64,000 nucleotides of DNA, taken from contig NC_011830.1 in the NCBI RefSeq assembly GCF_000021925.1, positions 892,501-956,500 on the forward strand, given 5' to 3'. A program made the position numbers and the translations under genes. Shown here in pieces: positions 26,179-34,764 of the stretch (the first letter of the stretch is position 1; each line of letters opens with the position of its first letter). The DNA is from Desulfitobacterium hafniense DCB-2. GTDB lineage: Bacteria; Bacillota; Desulfitobacteriia; Desulfitobacteriales; Desulfitobacteriaceae. The notes below the pieces were generated by a model. It was not told where the DNA came from, did no database searches, and worked only from the letters and a program-made list of their open reading frames with translations.

Positions 26179-26211
26179 CTAGGGCTGCCTAATGACAGCC
26201 CTAGCTTTTTT
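26179..26211. terminator. Hairpin between two genes of the glycosyltransferase cluster
   Basis: CTAGGGCTG/CAGCCCTAG, a perfect 9-bp stem, has a T-run on the plus strand only. On the minus strand, where the genes run, it lacks a T tract and may be a processing or partial-attenuation site. Confidence 0.5.
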
Positions 26212-26243
26212 AGACGTTAAGAACAGTTGATAAGGGTGTAAGT

Positions 26244-26897
26244 TTAGGTGAGATTTACATACATTGGACCGGGAACAGGGCTGGGAAGTTGTGGGGGGAA
26301 GAAATCCGTAGGGAATGGGGTGAGATTTGGATTCAGGAAGTCGATACAAGGTTCCTCGGTGGGGAATTCTTCGCAGAATGGTGGTTCCGGGCAATACCCA
26401 AAGGCATCAATAGCCAGCTGCACAAATCCGGTTAGCTTCGCGATAACGAAAACCCCTACTGTGACAATTAAATCGTCTCCGGAAATGATGGCGGGAACCA
26501 GAATCTCGCTGCGAGTTTCAACTCTGAGGTTGAAATCGAACTCCGAACGGGTAGGCGGATAGTAAATCACGATGTCCTTGAAGATGTCAGGCAGACAGCC
26601 TGGAACGGTGAGGAGTTGCCCGGCGGCATTTCTTACAGTAGCAGTGAAGCAGACGCGCACGGTGAACTGAGCCCGGGCAAAATTTGGACGGCTGGGAATA
26701 GGGGTAATGACGATGCTCTCGGGAAGGATGACCCCATTTTGGAAAGTAATGTCCACAAAGGTGCACGGACCGCCACAATCTGGCAGGTCAATTGGGAAGT
26801 TTGGAAAACACTCTCTCTGTTGGCAACTAAAAAAGACTTTCTCGACAATTATGCATACTCTTTCGCGATAGGGGTCATATGGATAGAGGTCAGCCAT
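26244..26897 (-). CDS. Cys-rich spore-coat-like protein
   Basis: A 217-aa protein with cysteines in short motifs: RERVCIIVEKVFFSCQQRECF, DLPDCGGPC, VPGCLPD and PEPPFCEEFPTEEPC. In between is a beta-rich domain (ITFQNGVILPESIVITPIPSRP..., EFDFNLRVETRSEILVPAIISGDDLIVTVG). The ending is Pro-rich. There is no signal peptide or membrane helix. Cys-rich, secretion-signal-free beta proteins encoded beside glycosyltransferases are common among spore coat/exosporium components of Clostridia; the V-E-K-V opening resembles SPOCS/DUF3794-type domains. This is an inference. GGAGGG precedes the ATG. Confidence 0.55.
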   Translation of the reverse strand: MADLYPYDPYRERVCIIVEKVFFSCQQRECFPNFPIDLPDCGGPCTFVDITFQNGVILPESIVITPIPSRPNFARAQFTVRVCFTATVRNAAGQLLTVPGCLPDIFKDIVIYYPPTRSEFDFNLRVETRSEILVPAIISGDDLIVTVGVFVIAKLTGFVQLAIDAFGYCPEPPFCEEFPTEEPCIDFLNPNLTPFPTDFFPPQLPSPVPGPMYVNLT

Positions 26898-26966
26898 GAG
26901 TTGTTTTCCCTCCTTTTTTGTATTTTCGGGGTATTCTATTCAAGTTTCACCCTAAGTGTTACAGGA

Positions 26967-28019
26967 TTAGCCTGTGTAGAGCCCTTGCTTAAGGATTTTA
27001 TTATGAATTTCTACGGCCCGCTTTTGCCAAGTGTTTTGCAAGGCGAAGGCCTGTAAAGCTTCTTGATCCACACTCTTAAGCAAGATCTCCCTAATACTTT
27101 GGGAGAAGTCTTCCGCAGTGGCGGCCAGGTTAAGGCCAGGACAGCAATCTTCCCGACGTTGCTCAGAGTCCCCGGTACTGAGGCTCTGGATAACTTTTTG
27201 GGCACCTATAAGCTCAGGCAAAGGAGTGGCTACAGTAGGTAAACCGGCGGCTGCATATTCATACAGCTTAATGGGATTACAGCCCATAGTCATAGGAGTC
27301 AGCTTAAAGGGAATGAGGCTGACATTAAAGCCGTGGAGATAACCGGGCAGGCTGTCATAGGATTTTAAGCCGAGATAGCTTACATTGGGGCTTTCTAGAG
27401 GAAAGCCCTTAAGCATTACTAAAGCACCAAGAAAAACAAAATGAAAATTCGGATGCTGTTCAATAACTCTTTTCAGCAGATCCCAATCCAGCCAAGGAGC
27501 GATAGCTCCGCTGTAGCCAATAATGGGCTGCCCTGTCGGTAAATCAAGAGGCCGCTTTTGGGGGGTGCAGAAATGAGCAAAATCCACCCCGTTGCGCAGC
27601 AGGGTTACCTCAGGATGTTGTGGTGCCAATTGATCGTAAAGACTCTGGGAGGAAGCAAAGACCAGCTTAGTTTGAGCGAGTAAGGGCTTTATGTAGGGCC
27701 CCCAGGCAGCGAACTCCTCCTTGGCTTCATCGGAGCAATCGAAAACCACCGCATCCGGTCGGTAGGTATCAATGAGATAGAGATGCTGGGGGAAGGTCAG
27801 CCAAAGAATGCGGGGTCTGGGATGGGCTAACGTCATGGGAGAGATTCCTTGACAGAGATAGAAGGAATCCCAGAGCTTTTTAACCTGGGGCTGAGGAAAA
27901 GCCCCGCGATCCTCGTAAAAGATGGTATACCCTAAGTAAGAAAGTTCCCGCATGAGCTGTTGAGGGCGCTGAACCATCCAGCTCCAAGGTAAAGTCCGTG
28001 GGTAAATTATGGTCGGCAT
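26967..28019 (-). CDS. Glycosyltransferase (GT-B, TuaH-like)
   Basis: A 350-aa GT-B protein. The N-terminus WSWMVQRPQQLMRELSYLGYTIFYEDRG and PDAVVFDCSDE match the TuaH-like branch. The C-terminal donor site is IGYSGAIAPWLDWDLL...NVSLIPFKLTPMTMGCNPIKLYEYAAAGLPTVATPLPEL. An ideal AAAGGAGG precedes the ATG. It is the first gene of the leftward cluster that ends with another glycosyltransferase at 23418. The acceptor is not known; surface glycan or spore-coat glycosylation is the most likely use from context. Confidence 0.85.
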   Translation of the reverse strand: MPTIIYPRTLPWSWMVQRPQQLMRELSYLGYTIFYEDRGAFPQPQVKKLWDSFYLCQGISPMTLAHPRPRILWLTFPQHLYLIDTYRPDAVVFDCSDEAKEEFAAWGPYIKPLLAQTKLVFASSQSLYDQLAPQHPEVTLLRNGVDFAHFCTPQKRPLDLPTGQPIIGYSGAIAPWLDWDLLKRVIEQHPNFHFVFLGALVMLKGFPLESPNVSYLGLKSYDSLPGYLHGFNVSLIPFKLTPMTMGCNPIKLYEYAAAGLPTVATPLPELIGAQKVIQSLSTGDSEQRREDCCPGLNLAATAEDFSQSIREILLKSVDQEALQAFALQNTWQKRAVEIHNKILKQGLYTG

Positions 28020-28104
28020 TTTTTCACCTCCTTTGATACAGGGTGACAGTTCTTTTATTCCTGGCTTTAAACTATTTCTACTATAGACTATGTAAGAAAT
28101 AAAG

Positions 28105-28133
28105 AAGGCGTAACCATGAGGTCACGCCTTTAC
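28105..28133 (-). terminator. Terminator of the CAP-protein gene
   Basis: AAGGCGTAACC pairs with GGTCACGCCTT. The minus-strand reading is followed by a T-rich tail, 42 bases past the stop of the leftward CAP gene. Confidence 0.75.
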
Positions 28134-28174
28134 TAATTTCGAGGGGAATTTAAGTTGTGGATTTCGTTTACTCG

Positions 28175-28999
28175 TTACAGCTGAGCAAAGATCTGAACGT
28201 AGTAGTTCCCGGAGTTGCTGCTGACCACACCTACTCCAATATGGGTATAAGCAGGATTTAAGATGTTTTTGCGATGACCGTCACTGCTCATGAAAGCCGC
28301 CATAGCTGCATCCACTGACATATTGCGGGCAATATTTTCTCCTGCGGAGCGGTATTGAATACCTGCGTTCTTCAGCATATCAAAGGGAGAACCATAGGTG
28401 GGAGAAGTATGGCTGAAGTAACTGTTGGTTTTCATATCCAGGGCTTTCATCTGAGCTACGTCCACCAAGCGAAGATCCACCTGCAAAGGAGAGAGGCCAG
28501 CTGCTGCTCTTTCTTTATTGATCTCGTTAATCATAGCTTGTTCTTGGGTACCGAGTGTGGTGGTTCCATTAGTTGAAGGGGTGGTCGGTTGGGTCGGAGC
28601 CGGTTGGGCCGGAACGGATTGGGTTGGTGCTGGTTGACTTGGTGCCGGCTGGGTTTGTACAGGGACTGTATTAGTAGGCTTTTCAGCCTCCTTAGCAGTA
28701 AATTTAAAATTCTTCAAGGAAATGACGCTGCCATACCCTTTAGTAGTGTTTACAAGCGTAGAACCGTTTTGGGTGGAATCGCTGGAACTATGATTCGAAG
28801 GAGTTCCAGGGTTACTCGGTGTGGTGGCTGTGAGGTTGTTCACCCAAGGTGTATAGGAACGGAGTGAAATGATAGAACCGTTAGAGCCACTTGAAGAATA
28901 AGAATTGCTCACCTTAAGCGCTGCTTGGACAGGGGCTGCGGCCACTGTTAACAAAACGGCTAAGGATACGCCAATAGTAAATTTTTTCGTCTTTTTCAT
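28175..28999 (-). CDS. Secreted CAP-domain (SCP/PR1-like, YkwD type) protein
   Basis: A 274-aa protein with a Sec signal peptide (KKTKK, hydrophobic core, cleavage near VQA-A). Two copies of a short G-S-[IV]-ISL-[RK] motif follow (about 40-50 and 90-100), then a repetitive QPAP/TQP linker (115-145) and a C-terminal CAP domain (MINEINKERAAAGLSPLQVD, YFSHTSP, GENIARN, SDGHRKNILNPAYTHIGVGV) with the two conserved His. Bacterial members are surface or spore associated with unknown chemistry. AGGTATGTT-type spacing supports the ATG. It is probably transcribed alone. Confidence 0.88.
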   Translation of the reverse strand: MKKTKKFTIGVSLAVLLTVAAAPVQAALKVSNSYSSSGSNGSIISLRSYTPWVNNLTATTPSNPGTPSNHSSSDSTQNGSTLVNTTKGYGSVISLKNFKFTAKEAEKPTNTVPVQTQPAPSQPAPTQSVPAQPAPTQPTTPSTNGTTTLGTQEQAMINEINKERAAAGLSPLQVDLRLVDVAQMKALDMKTNSYFSHTSPTYGSPFDMLKNAGIQYRSAGENIARNMSVDAAMAAFMSSDGHRKNILNPAYTHIGVGVVSSNSGNYYVQIFAQL

Positions 29000-29317
29000 A
29001 ACATACCTCCAAATAGTTTCACAAACTAACCTGTTTCAGCTTAAAGTGCTATATTAGATTGTCCCTTTCAGGACAAATTGAGTATACCATTCAAAACTGT
29101 AAAAACCTACTAGAACATCTTACCAACTTTTTTCTGAGCCTGGAGTTGTTAGGTTGTTTTTGGATGACAAGGTTATCGATGGAAATTTCCTAAATTCGCA
29201 CAAAAAAGGTATAATAGCTTTATCTTATTCATCTTTAAATACGATTCATAACAGCCTATTTGAAGGGGCCTGTTTCATAGATCCAAAAAATAATTCTCAG
29301 TGAGAGGTTGTGAGCTG

Positions 29318-30466
29318 ATGGGCTCCAAAGTCGTCTTAAAATACTGCCCTGAATACACTTCCGGGGTAGAAGAGTTCTTAAGAAGCGGATTGCAGGAATT
29401 GGGAGGTATGGAGGCTTTTGTGAAGCCGGGTCAAAAAGTCTTCCTTAAAGTGAATTTACTTATGAAAAAACGTCCCGAAGAAGCAGTCACCACCCATCCC
29501 TCTGTGGTGGAGGCAGTTGTTCGTCTGGTTCAAGAAGTGGGGGGAATTCCCATTATCGGCGACAGCCCCGGGGGACCCTATACGGTAGGTGCCCTTCAGG
29601 GCATTTACGCACGCTGTGGGCTTAAAGAAGTAGCAGAACGAACAGGAGCAGAGCTCAATTTTAATGTGGGTCAGGAAGTGGTTACCCATCCTGATGGAAA
29701 GCTGGTCAAGAGCCTAACGATTACCAAAAGCGTCTGGGATGCTGATGTGATCATTTCTTTATCAAAGTTGAAAACACATGCTATGATGACTTTTACAGGA
29801 GCGGTGAAAAATCTCTTTGGAGTCATTCCGGGACTGCTTAAAGCGGAATATCATTTTAAAATGCCGGAGGTCATGCAGTTTGCGGATCTTCTCGTGGACA
29901 TAGCCACTTGGGTTAAACCTGCTGTCAGCATCATGGACGGGATTGTGGGAATGGAGGGAGATGGCCCCTCAGCAGGTCAGCCAAGGGCAGTGGGAGCACT
30001 TCTCATGAGTGAGAACCCTTTCGCTTTGGATGTAGCGGCCACTCATTTAATCGGTCTAAAACCTGAGAATGTCCCCACCATCATGGCTGCCAGGGAGAGG
30101 GGCTTTGTCAGTCGCATTGAAGAAGTAAGCTTAGTGGGGGAGCCTCGATCCTTATGGCGTATTCAGAATTTTGTGGTCCCTAAATCTATGTCCGTAAACT
30201 TCATCGACCGTGTACCTCTACCATCGGGAGCAAGGCGATTTATTCTGAATCAGGTTCGTCCTAAGCCTCTTTTTAACCATGACCAATGTGTGGGATGTGC
30301 AGATTGTGTAAAGAATTGCCCGCCACAGGCATTGAGATTAAACGATCAAAAAAGGCCCGAGATCGATCTCGAGGCCTGCATTCGCTGTTTCTGTTGTCAA
30401 GAGCTTTGTCCCCACCAGGCAGTTGAGATTAGTAAGCCGGGATTGGCGCGAAGGCTATTTAAATAA
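29318..30466 (+). CDS. DUF362 protein with two C-terminal 4Fe-4S clusters
   Basis: Residues 1 to about 300 form a DUF362 domain (VFLKVNLLMKKRPEEAVTTHPSVVEAVVRL, IIGDSPGG, KLKTHAMMTFTGAVKNLFG). They are followed by a bacterial ferredoxin module with CVGCADCVKNCP and CIRCFCCQELCP, each CX2CX2CX3C. The domain is common in anaerobes and the reaction is not established. I chose ATG 29318, ten bases after AGAGG; the frame extends to a GTG at 29300 without a site. A TATAAT-like -10 lies near 29207. Confidence 0.85.
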   Translation: MGSKVVLKYCPEYTSGVEEFLRSGLQELGGMEAFVKPGQKVFLKVNLLMKKRPEEAVTTHPSVVEAVVRLVQEVGGIPIIGDSPGGPYTVGALQGIYARCGLKEVAERTGAELNFNVGQEVVTHPDGKLVKSLTITKSVWDADVIISLSKLKTHAMMTFTGAVKNLFGVIPGLLKAEYHFKMPEVMQFADLLVDIATWVKPAVSIMDGIVGMEGDGPSAGQPRAVGALLMSENPFALDVAATHLIGLKPENVPTIMAARERGFVSRIEEVSLVGEPRSLWRIQNFVVPKSMSVNFIDRVPLPSGARRFILNQVRPKPLFNHDQCVGCADCVKNCPPQALRLNDQKRPEIDLEACIRCFCCQELCPHQAVEISKPGLARRLFK

Positions 30467-30482
30467 CTCCCATTGGGGAACA

Positions 30483-30806
30483 CTATTCTTGTTCTTTTCG
30501 TGTCCAGCGGTTGCTGTCACGGACGCGATATTTTTCCATCATCCGGGCAAAGGCCTCCTCTAAATCGATGTTAAGGGAGTTTGCCATAGAAATGATAATA
30601 AAGAGGATATCGGCCATTTCCAAAGCCAGATCTCCTTCGGGTTCATCAGGCTTCTTCGGTTTTTCACCATAACGGTGGTTGACTTCCCGGGCCAGTTCCC
30701 CTACTTCTTCGGTCAGACGGAGCATCATGGATGAGGGCTGCCAATATCCTTCCTCGAATTGAGTAATCCAGTCATCCACTTGCTTTTGCCAATCTTTGAT
30801 TTCCAT
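30483..30806 (-). CDS. MazG-like nucleotide pyrophosphohydrolase
   Basis: A 107-aa all-alpha NTP pyrophosphatase with LTEEVGELAREVN (the EExxE part) and LEMADILFIIISMA (the ExxD part), the Mg2+-binding pair of the MazG/dUTPase-2 fold. It hydrolyses non-canonical or excess (d)NTPs to monophosphates. The size is that of single-domain YpjD-like members. AGGTTTT-type site precedes the ATG. An insertion sequence starts 46 bases upstream and may have displaced its original promoter. Confidence 0.85.
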   Translation of the reverse strand: MEIKDWQKQVDDWITQFEEGYWQPSSMMLRLTEEVGELAREVNHRYGEKPKKPDEPEGDLALEMADILFIIISMANSLNIDLEEAFARMMEKYRVRDSNRWTRKEQE

Positions 30807-30851
30807 GATTTAAAACCTCCCAGAGTTTTGAAGTAGTATTAGTTTTTGAGT

Positions 30852-32417
30852 TGAGTTAATTTCATAATGTTAGTCTGAAAATAGAATAGACTAACAGAAT
30901 TTCGGAGCATACGTTTTTAAAAATTAAGCGGCAATTCTCATGGACTTGTTTAGTCGGTCAACTGCTAATTTGCAGAGGGTATAAGCAAGGATTGAAAACT
31001 GAAAATCTACTTGGGCACTTTTTCCGCGATGACGGATATTGTTGAGCTGGAAATACTCCTTTAGATACGCATTGACTCGCTCTACAGCGGTTCGTTGTTT
31101 GTAAAGCTCAAAGTAACGGTCGCTTCCCCTAGCTGGTACTGTGTACTTTCTGGGATCTGACAAAGTCTTAATCTTAAATACCTTTTGGCAGGTATCACTA
31201 TCTTTGAGGGGACACTCCTGGCATTCCTTGGGTCGAGTGTATTTCAAAGTATCATAACGCGGATCATGGCTATCGTAGCGGTACGAATAACCCTTCTGGC
31301 ATATTGGACGAAAATATTTATCATTGTCTTCTGGAAGTTGCTCGTTTCGCTTATTGTAATCAATGAGTGCCCGTGCTCCTATACATCTCGCTTGCTGGTA
31401 TATGGGGATATAGTCATATCCAGCATCTGCGAGGATATAGGAGGGGTTCAAGTAAGGATGTTTTTCACTCAGCGCTTTAAGCAAAGGAATAGCCATTTTC
31501 CCATCATTTATGTTCCCTGAAGATAGTAAAGAACTTAAAACGTACTGACCCTTACAATCAACAAGGAGGTGCCCTTTGAAGCCATACCAGAACACGTTTT
31601 TTCCTTCTGAATTCTTTTTAATCCCCCATTGAGGATCAAGAGGAATGTGTTGTGCTAATTCTGTGAAGGTGCAGGAAAGTTGATCTTCAATCTTCTTCTC
31701 AAATATGGGGCGATTCTTTTCTAGCTCCTCTTGTTCCTTAAGCCATGCCTCTCTTTCTGATTTGGGCTTCCGTCCACGCTTTTTAGGAGTCTTTTCAACC
31801 GGAGTTTCTTCTTGCTTTTTTTCAGGCTTGCGATCTCTCGCTTCGATATGAGTAGCATCTATTGCCACAACACATTCTGGATCAATAAACCCTTCTTTAA
31901 ATGCCTGAAGCACCAAATCATCCTGAGAGTTAGCCAAAACAGAGGAGTCATCTATCTTTTTGATCATTCGGCAATAAGATGCTTCGCTAGGAACCGAGTC
32001 AGCAAGCGTAAATCCACAGTCGAAACGAAATTCCAGGCTGTTTTTCAAACGCTTACGCAAGTCCTTAATTGTAGGGATTCTTTCAATGACTCGAATGATC
32101 AAAGAGTAGATCATAGCGGTGTAGTTTAGTTGAGTTGGAGCTCCGAAGATTGCCTTTTTTGAAACCGCCTCAAGTAAAGGGTTAATGTCCAAAGGCCCAA
32201 GAATTAGAGCATATGATTCTCTTGGAGAAGTTTCTAGTATTTCCTCCAAGGAAAATAGACGTTCTTGGCGAATATTAAACATCAGGGAGTACTCCTTTCC
32301 TACCTCTCGGTGTTTGGTTTTGGACGACTACAATTTCGAGATGTTGGGGAGGTACTCCTTTTTAATTTGTCAAAAAAAGCTGAAATATTAAGGGTTTCGA
32401 GTTATGAAACTAACTCA
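30852..32417 (-). mobile_element. IS1182-like insertion sequence, about 1.57 kb
   Basis: The element is bounded by terminal inverted repeats TGAGTTA[A/G]TTTCATAA (30852-30867 and 32402-32417, 15 of 16 matching). It holds one intact DDE transposase. No clear target duplication is visible. It sits between a mazG-like gene and cdaA without breaking either. Confidence 0.8.
30924..32282 (-). CDS. DDE transposase, IS1182/IS4-like
   Basis: The 452-aa protein has an N-terminal DUF772-type domain and a DDE catalytic core. The probable triad is D142 (AIDATHIEARD), D286 (ILADAGYD) and E401 (TAVERVNAYLKEYF). A Lys/Glu-rich insertion (about 152-200) sits between the first and second Asp. A zinc-like Cys set (CQECPLKDSDTC) precedes the glutamate. 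The frame is intact and a GGAGTACTCC-rich end lies upstream, so it may still be active. Confidence 0.92.
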   Translation of the reverse strand: MFNIRQERLFSLEEILETSPRESYALILGPLDINPLLEAVSKKAIFGAPTQLNYTAMIYSLIIRVIERIPTIKDLRKRLKNSLEFRFDCGFTLADSVPSEASYCRMIKKIDDSSVLANSQDDLVLQAFKEGFIDPECVVAIDATHIEARDRKPEKKQEETPVEKTPKKRGRKPKSEREAWLKEQEELEKNRPIFEKKIEDQLSCTFTELAQHIPLDPQWGIKKNSEGKNVFWYGFKGHLLVDCKGQYVLSSLLSSGNINDGKMAIPLLKALSEKHPYLNPSYILADAGYDYIPIYQQARCIGARALIDYNKRNEQLPEDNDKYFRPICQKGYSYRYDSHDPRYDTLKYTRPKECQECPLKDSDTCQKVFKIKTLSDPRKYTVPARGSDRYFELYKQRTAVERVNAYLKEYFQLNNIRHRGKSAQVDFQFSILAYTLCKLAVDRLNKSMRIAA

Positions 32418-32575
32418 GTTAGAAAAAAATTAATAAATTATTAAGGTGAAGTGTGCTATACTATCCTTTAATTTACTCCTATTAAAGTGTAAAATAAATT
32501 CCTGGGACGAGCAAGGGATTCAGCCCCTCTATGCAGAATTGTATGGAGGAACAAGAAAAGCAGAGGAGGTAGACC

Positions 32576-33391
32576 GTGAGTCAGTTGCTTTCACAACTAC
32601 AATCATCTTTTGATTGGCGAACAATACTGGATATTGCGGTCGTGGCCATTGTTCTTTATCAGCTCTTGATGCTGATTAAGGGAACTCGTGCTGTTCAGCT
32701 TCTTAAAGGAATCCTTGTGCTGCTTATTTTGTCCAATATTGCTCAGTTCCTGAAATTATCCACTATCAATTGGCTGTTGGATCGACTCTGGTCCATGTTC
32801 TTTATCGCCTTGCCGGTTGTTTTTCAACCGGAGTTACGCCGGGCTCTGGAGCAAATCGGCCGTGGTAAATTCTTCATGCGCCATCCCCAAACTGTGGGCA
32901 ATGAGGCCATGGTTCAGGTAATCGATGAATTGGTGCGATGTGCTCAAGTTCTTTCTAAAAACCGGATCGGGGCACTAATGGTTATGGAGAGGACCACAGG
33001 CTTGCAAAACTATGTAGAGACAGGCATCAAAATCGATGGTGTGGTTTCTTCAGAATTCTTACTTAATGTGTTCATTCCTAATACTCCTCTTCATGATGGA
33101 GCAGTAATCATTCGCAGCGATCGTGTCGCGGCGGCAGGGTGCTTTTTACCCCTTTCCGAAAGCAATGCTATTCAAAAGGAACTGGGAACACGCCATCGGG
33201 CGGCCATAGGGCTCACGGAAGTATCCGATTCGGTAGTTATCGTCGTATCTGAAGAGACAGGAGCTATATCCGTAGCAATCGATGGGGTATTGACACGTTT
33301 CCTTGATGAAAAAAGCCTGAAAGAATTATTGTGCCGCGAGCTTCAAGTGGATACCACGACCAAGAGTTATGTACCCTTTTGGAGGTCATGA
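32576..33391 (+). CDS. cdaA: Diadenylate cyclase (membrane DAC)
   Basis: Makes c-di-AMP from two ATP at the membrane. The 271-aa protein has three N-terminal helices (about 15-80) and a DisA_N/DAC domain with the substrate motifs DGA (PLHDGAVII) and RHR (GTRHRAAIGL). GTG start with GAGGAGG-like site. It heads the conserved order cdaA, cdaR, then glmM and glmS, which couples c-di-AMP level to cell-wall precursor supply. The IS copy upstream ends 158 bases before the start; a TATACT-like -10 near 32456 remains. Confidence 0.95.
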   Translation: MSQLLSQLQSSFDWRTILDIAVVAIVLYQLLMLIKGTRAVQLLKGILVLLILSNIAQFLKLSTINWLLDRLWSMFFIALPVVFQPELRRALEQIGRGKFFMRHPQTVGNEAMVQVIDELVRCAQVLSKNRIGALMVMERTTGLQNYVETGIKIDGVVSSEFLLNVFIPNTPLHDGAVIIRSDRVAAAGCFLPLSESNAIQKELGTRHRAAIGLTEVSDSVVIVVSEETGAISVAIDGVLTRFLDEKSLKELLCRELQVDTTTKSYVPFWRS

Positions 33392-33393
33392 GT

Positions 33394-34707
33394 ATGAAAG
33401 AGATGTTACAACGGAACTTAGGATATAAAACCATTAGTTTGGTCTTGGCTATTCTTTTTTGGCTTTGGGTAACCAGCCAAGGAAACAGCCAGACCCTGGA
33501 TCGGGATCCGACCTTAACCCTCTCCTTGATCGCTAAGAATACGCCCGCCAACTCCATGATTATGACCAAGCTGCCCTCGGTGAGGGTTAAAACGGAGGGG
33601 TATAACCCCAGCATCAATGTCAATGAGCTTTTTGCTTATGTGGATCTCAGCGGCAGCGAGCCTGGTGAACATGACTATGAAGTAAAGGTTGAGCCCATTC
33701 CTAATATTAAGATCGTCGAAATCTCTCCTCGGGTGGTCACCTTACAACTGGATACAGTAGAAGAAAGAATGCTCCCAGTGACGGTGGAGGTTTCAGGAGC
33801 ACCTGTTAACGGCAAAAAAGTCGGGGAGACAATCGTTAAGCCCAGTGTGGTCAATGTCAGAGGACCCAGCAGCCTTTTAGGTGAAGTGGATAAAGTTCTA
33901 GTGGAGCTTAGTGCGGCCGGAGCCAGCGAAACCTTACAAGTATCCCGCCCCCTCTTGTTCCGTGACAAAAATGGGTTAGCTATCTTTGGACCTGACCCCA
34001 GTGTGGAGACTATTACTTCAAGCCCTACCAGTGTTGATATCATTGTCCCCATTGTGGCAAAAGAGTTGGAAAGTAAAATGGTTCCACTTAACGCAACAAC
34101 CACAGGAACACCCGCCGAAGGAAAAGAAGTACGCTCCATTCAGGTAATTCCCAGCGGAGTTCAGGTCTATGGTGAACCTGAAGCCCTTGCACAGTTCAGT
34201 GCCTTATCTATTGGTTCTGTGAATATCAACGGACTGTCTGAGACGAAAACTTATGAAATATCTTCGGACAAGGTGAGCTTACCTGAAGGCTTAAATTATG
34301 GGTCCAGAACTACTTTCTCAGTCATTGTGGAAATGGGCAGTGCCGTTCAGGATAAAACCCTCTATGATCTTCCCATTGTGCTTAGGAATCTTCCTGAGGA
34401 TTTAGTCCTTGAGAAACCGCTTCCTGAAGTCAGTGTGACGATTAGGGCTTACCCGGAAATTCTCAATAACTTAACAAAAGAGCAGATTTCTCTCTGGATC
34501 GATGCGACCGGTAAGGCGGTAGGGGAGCATACCGTTAAGATCTACTGGCAGTTGCCCGCTGGTATTGAGATGGTTTCCATCCCGGATGTTACCTATACAC
34601 TAAAGGCCAAAGAAGATCCCCCTAAAGAACCGGATAATCCGGGAACCCCAGGTAACCCGGGAAATCCAGGCAATTCGAATAACTCTGGTAACCAGCCGGT
34701 AGTGTAA
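33394..34707 (+). CDS. cdaR: YbbR-domain regulator of CdaA
   Basis: A membrane-anchored partner that modulates CdaA. It has about 437 aa, with one N-terminal helix (TISLVLAILFWLWVTSQGN) and then four extracellular YbbR repeats (for example LPVTVEVSGAPVNGKKVG...PSVVNVRGPSSLL and MVPLNATTTGTPAEGKEV...PSGVQVYGEPEAL). The C-terminus is a short Pro/Gly/Asn repeat (PGTPGNPGNPGN). ATG 33394 is eight bases from GGAGG; another ATG at 33388 overlaps the cdaA stop. It is coupled to cdaA. Confidence 0.93.
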   Translation: MKEMLQRNLGYKTISLVLAILFWLWVTSQGNSQTLDRDPTLTLSLIAKNTPANSMIMTKLPSVRVKTEGYNPSINVNELFAYVDLSGSEPGEHDYEVKVEPIPNIKIVEISPRVVTLQLDTVEERMLPVTVEVSGAPVNGKKVGETIVKPSVVNVRGPSSLLGEVDKVLVELSAAGASETLQVSRPLLFRDKNGLAIFGPDPSVETITSSPTSVDIIVPIVAKELESKMVPLNATTTGTPAEGKEVRSIQVIPSGVQVYGEPEALAQFSALSIGSVNINGLSETKTYEISSDKVSLPEGLNYGSRTTFSVIVEMGSAVQDKTLYDLPIVLRNLPEDLVLEKPLPEVSVTIRAYPEILNNLTKEQISLWIDATGKAVGEHTVKIYWQLPAGIEMVSIPDVTYTLKAKEDPPKEPDNPGTPGNPGNPGNSNNSGNQPVV

Positions 34708-34764
34708 GGTACCTCAGTAGTCTGTAAAGAAGAGATGTACCCTAAGTAAGTGGAGGTATACCCA

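Noticed and set aside
32418..32575. c-di-AMP (ydaO) riboswitch before cdaA
   Set aside because: The conserved ydaO motifs are not present; only a possible -10 box is seen.
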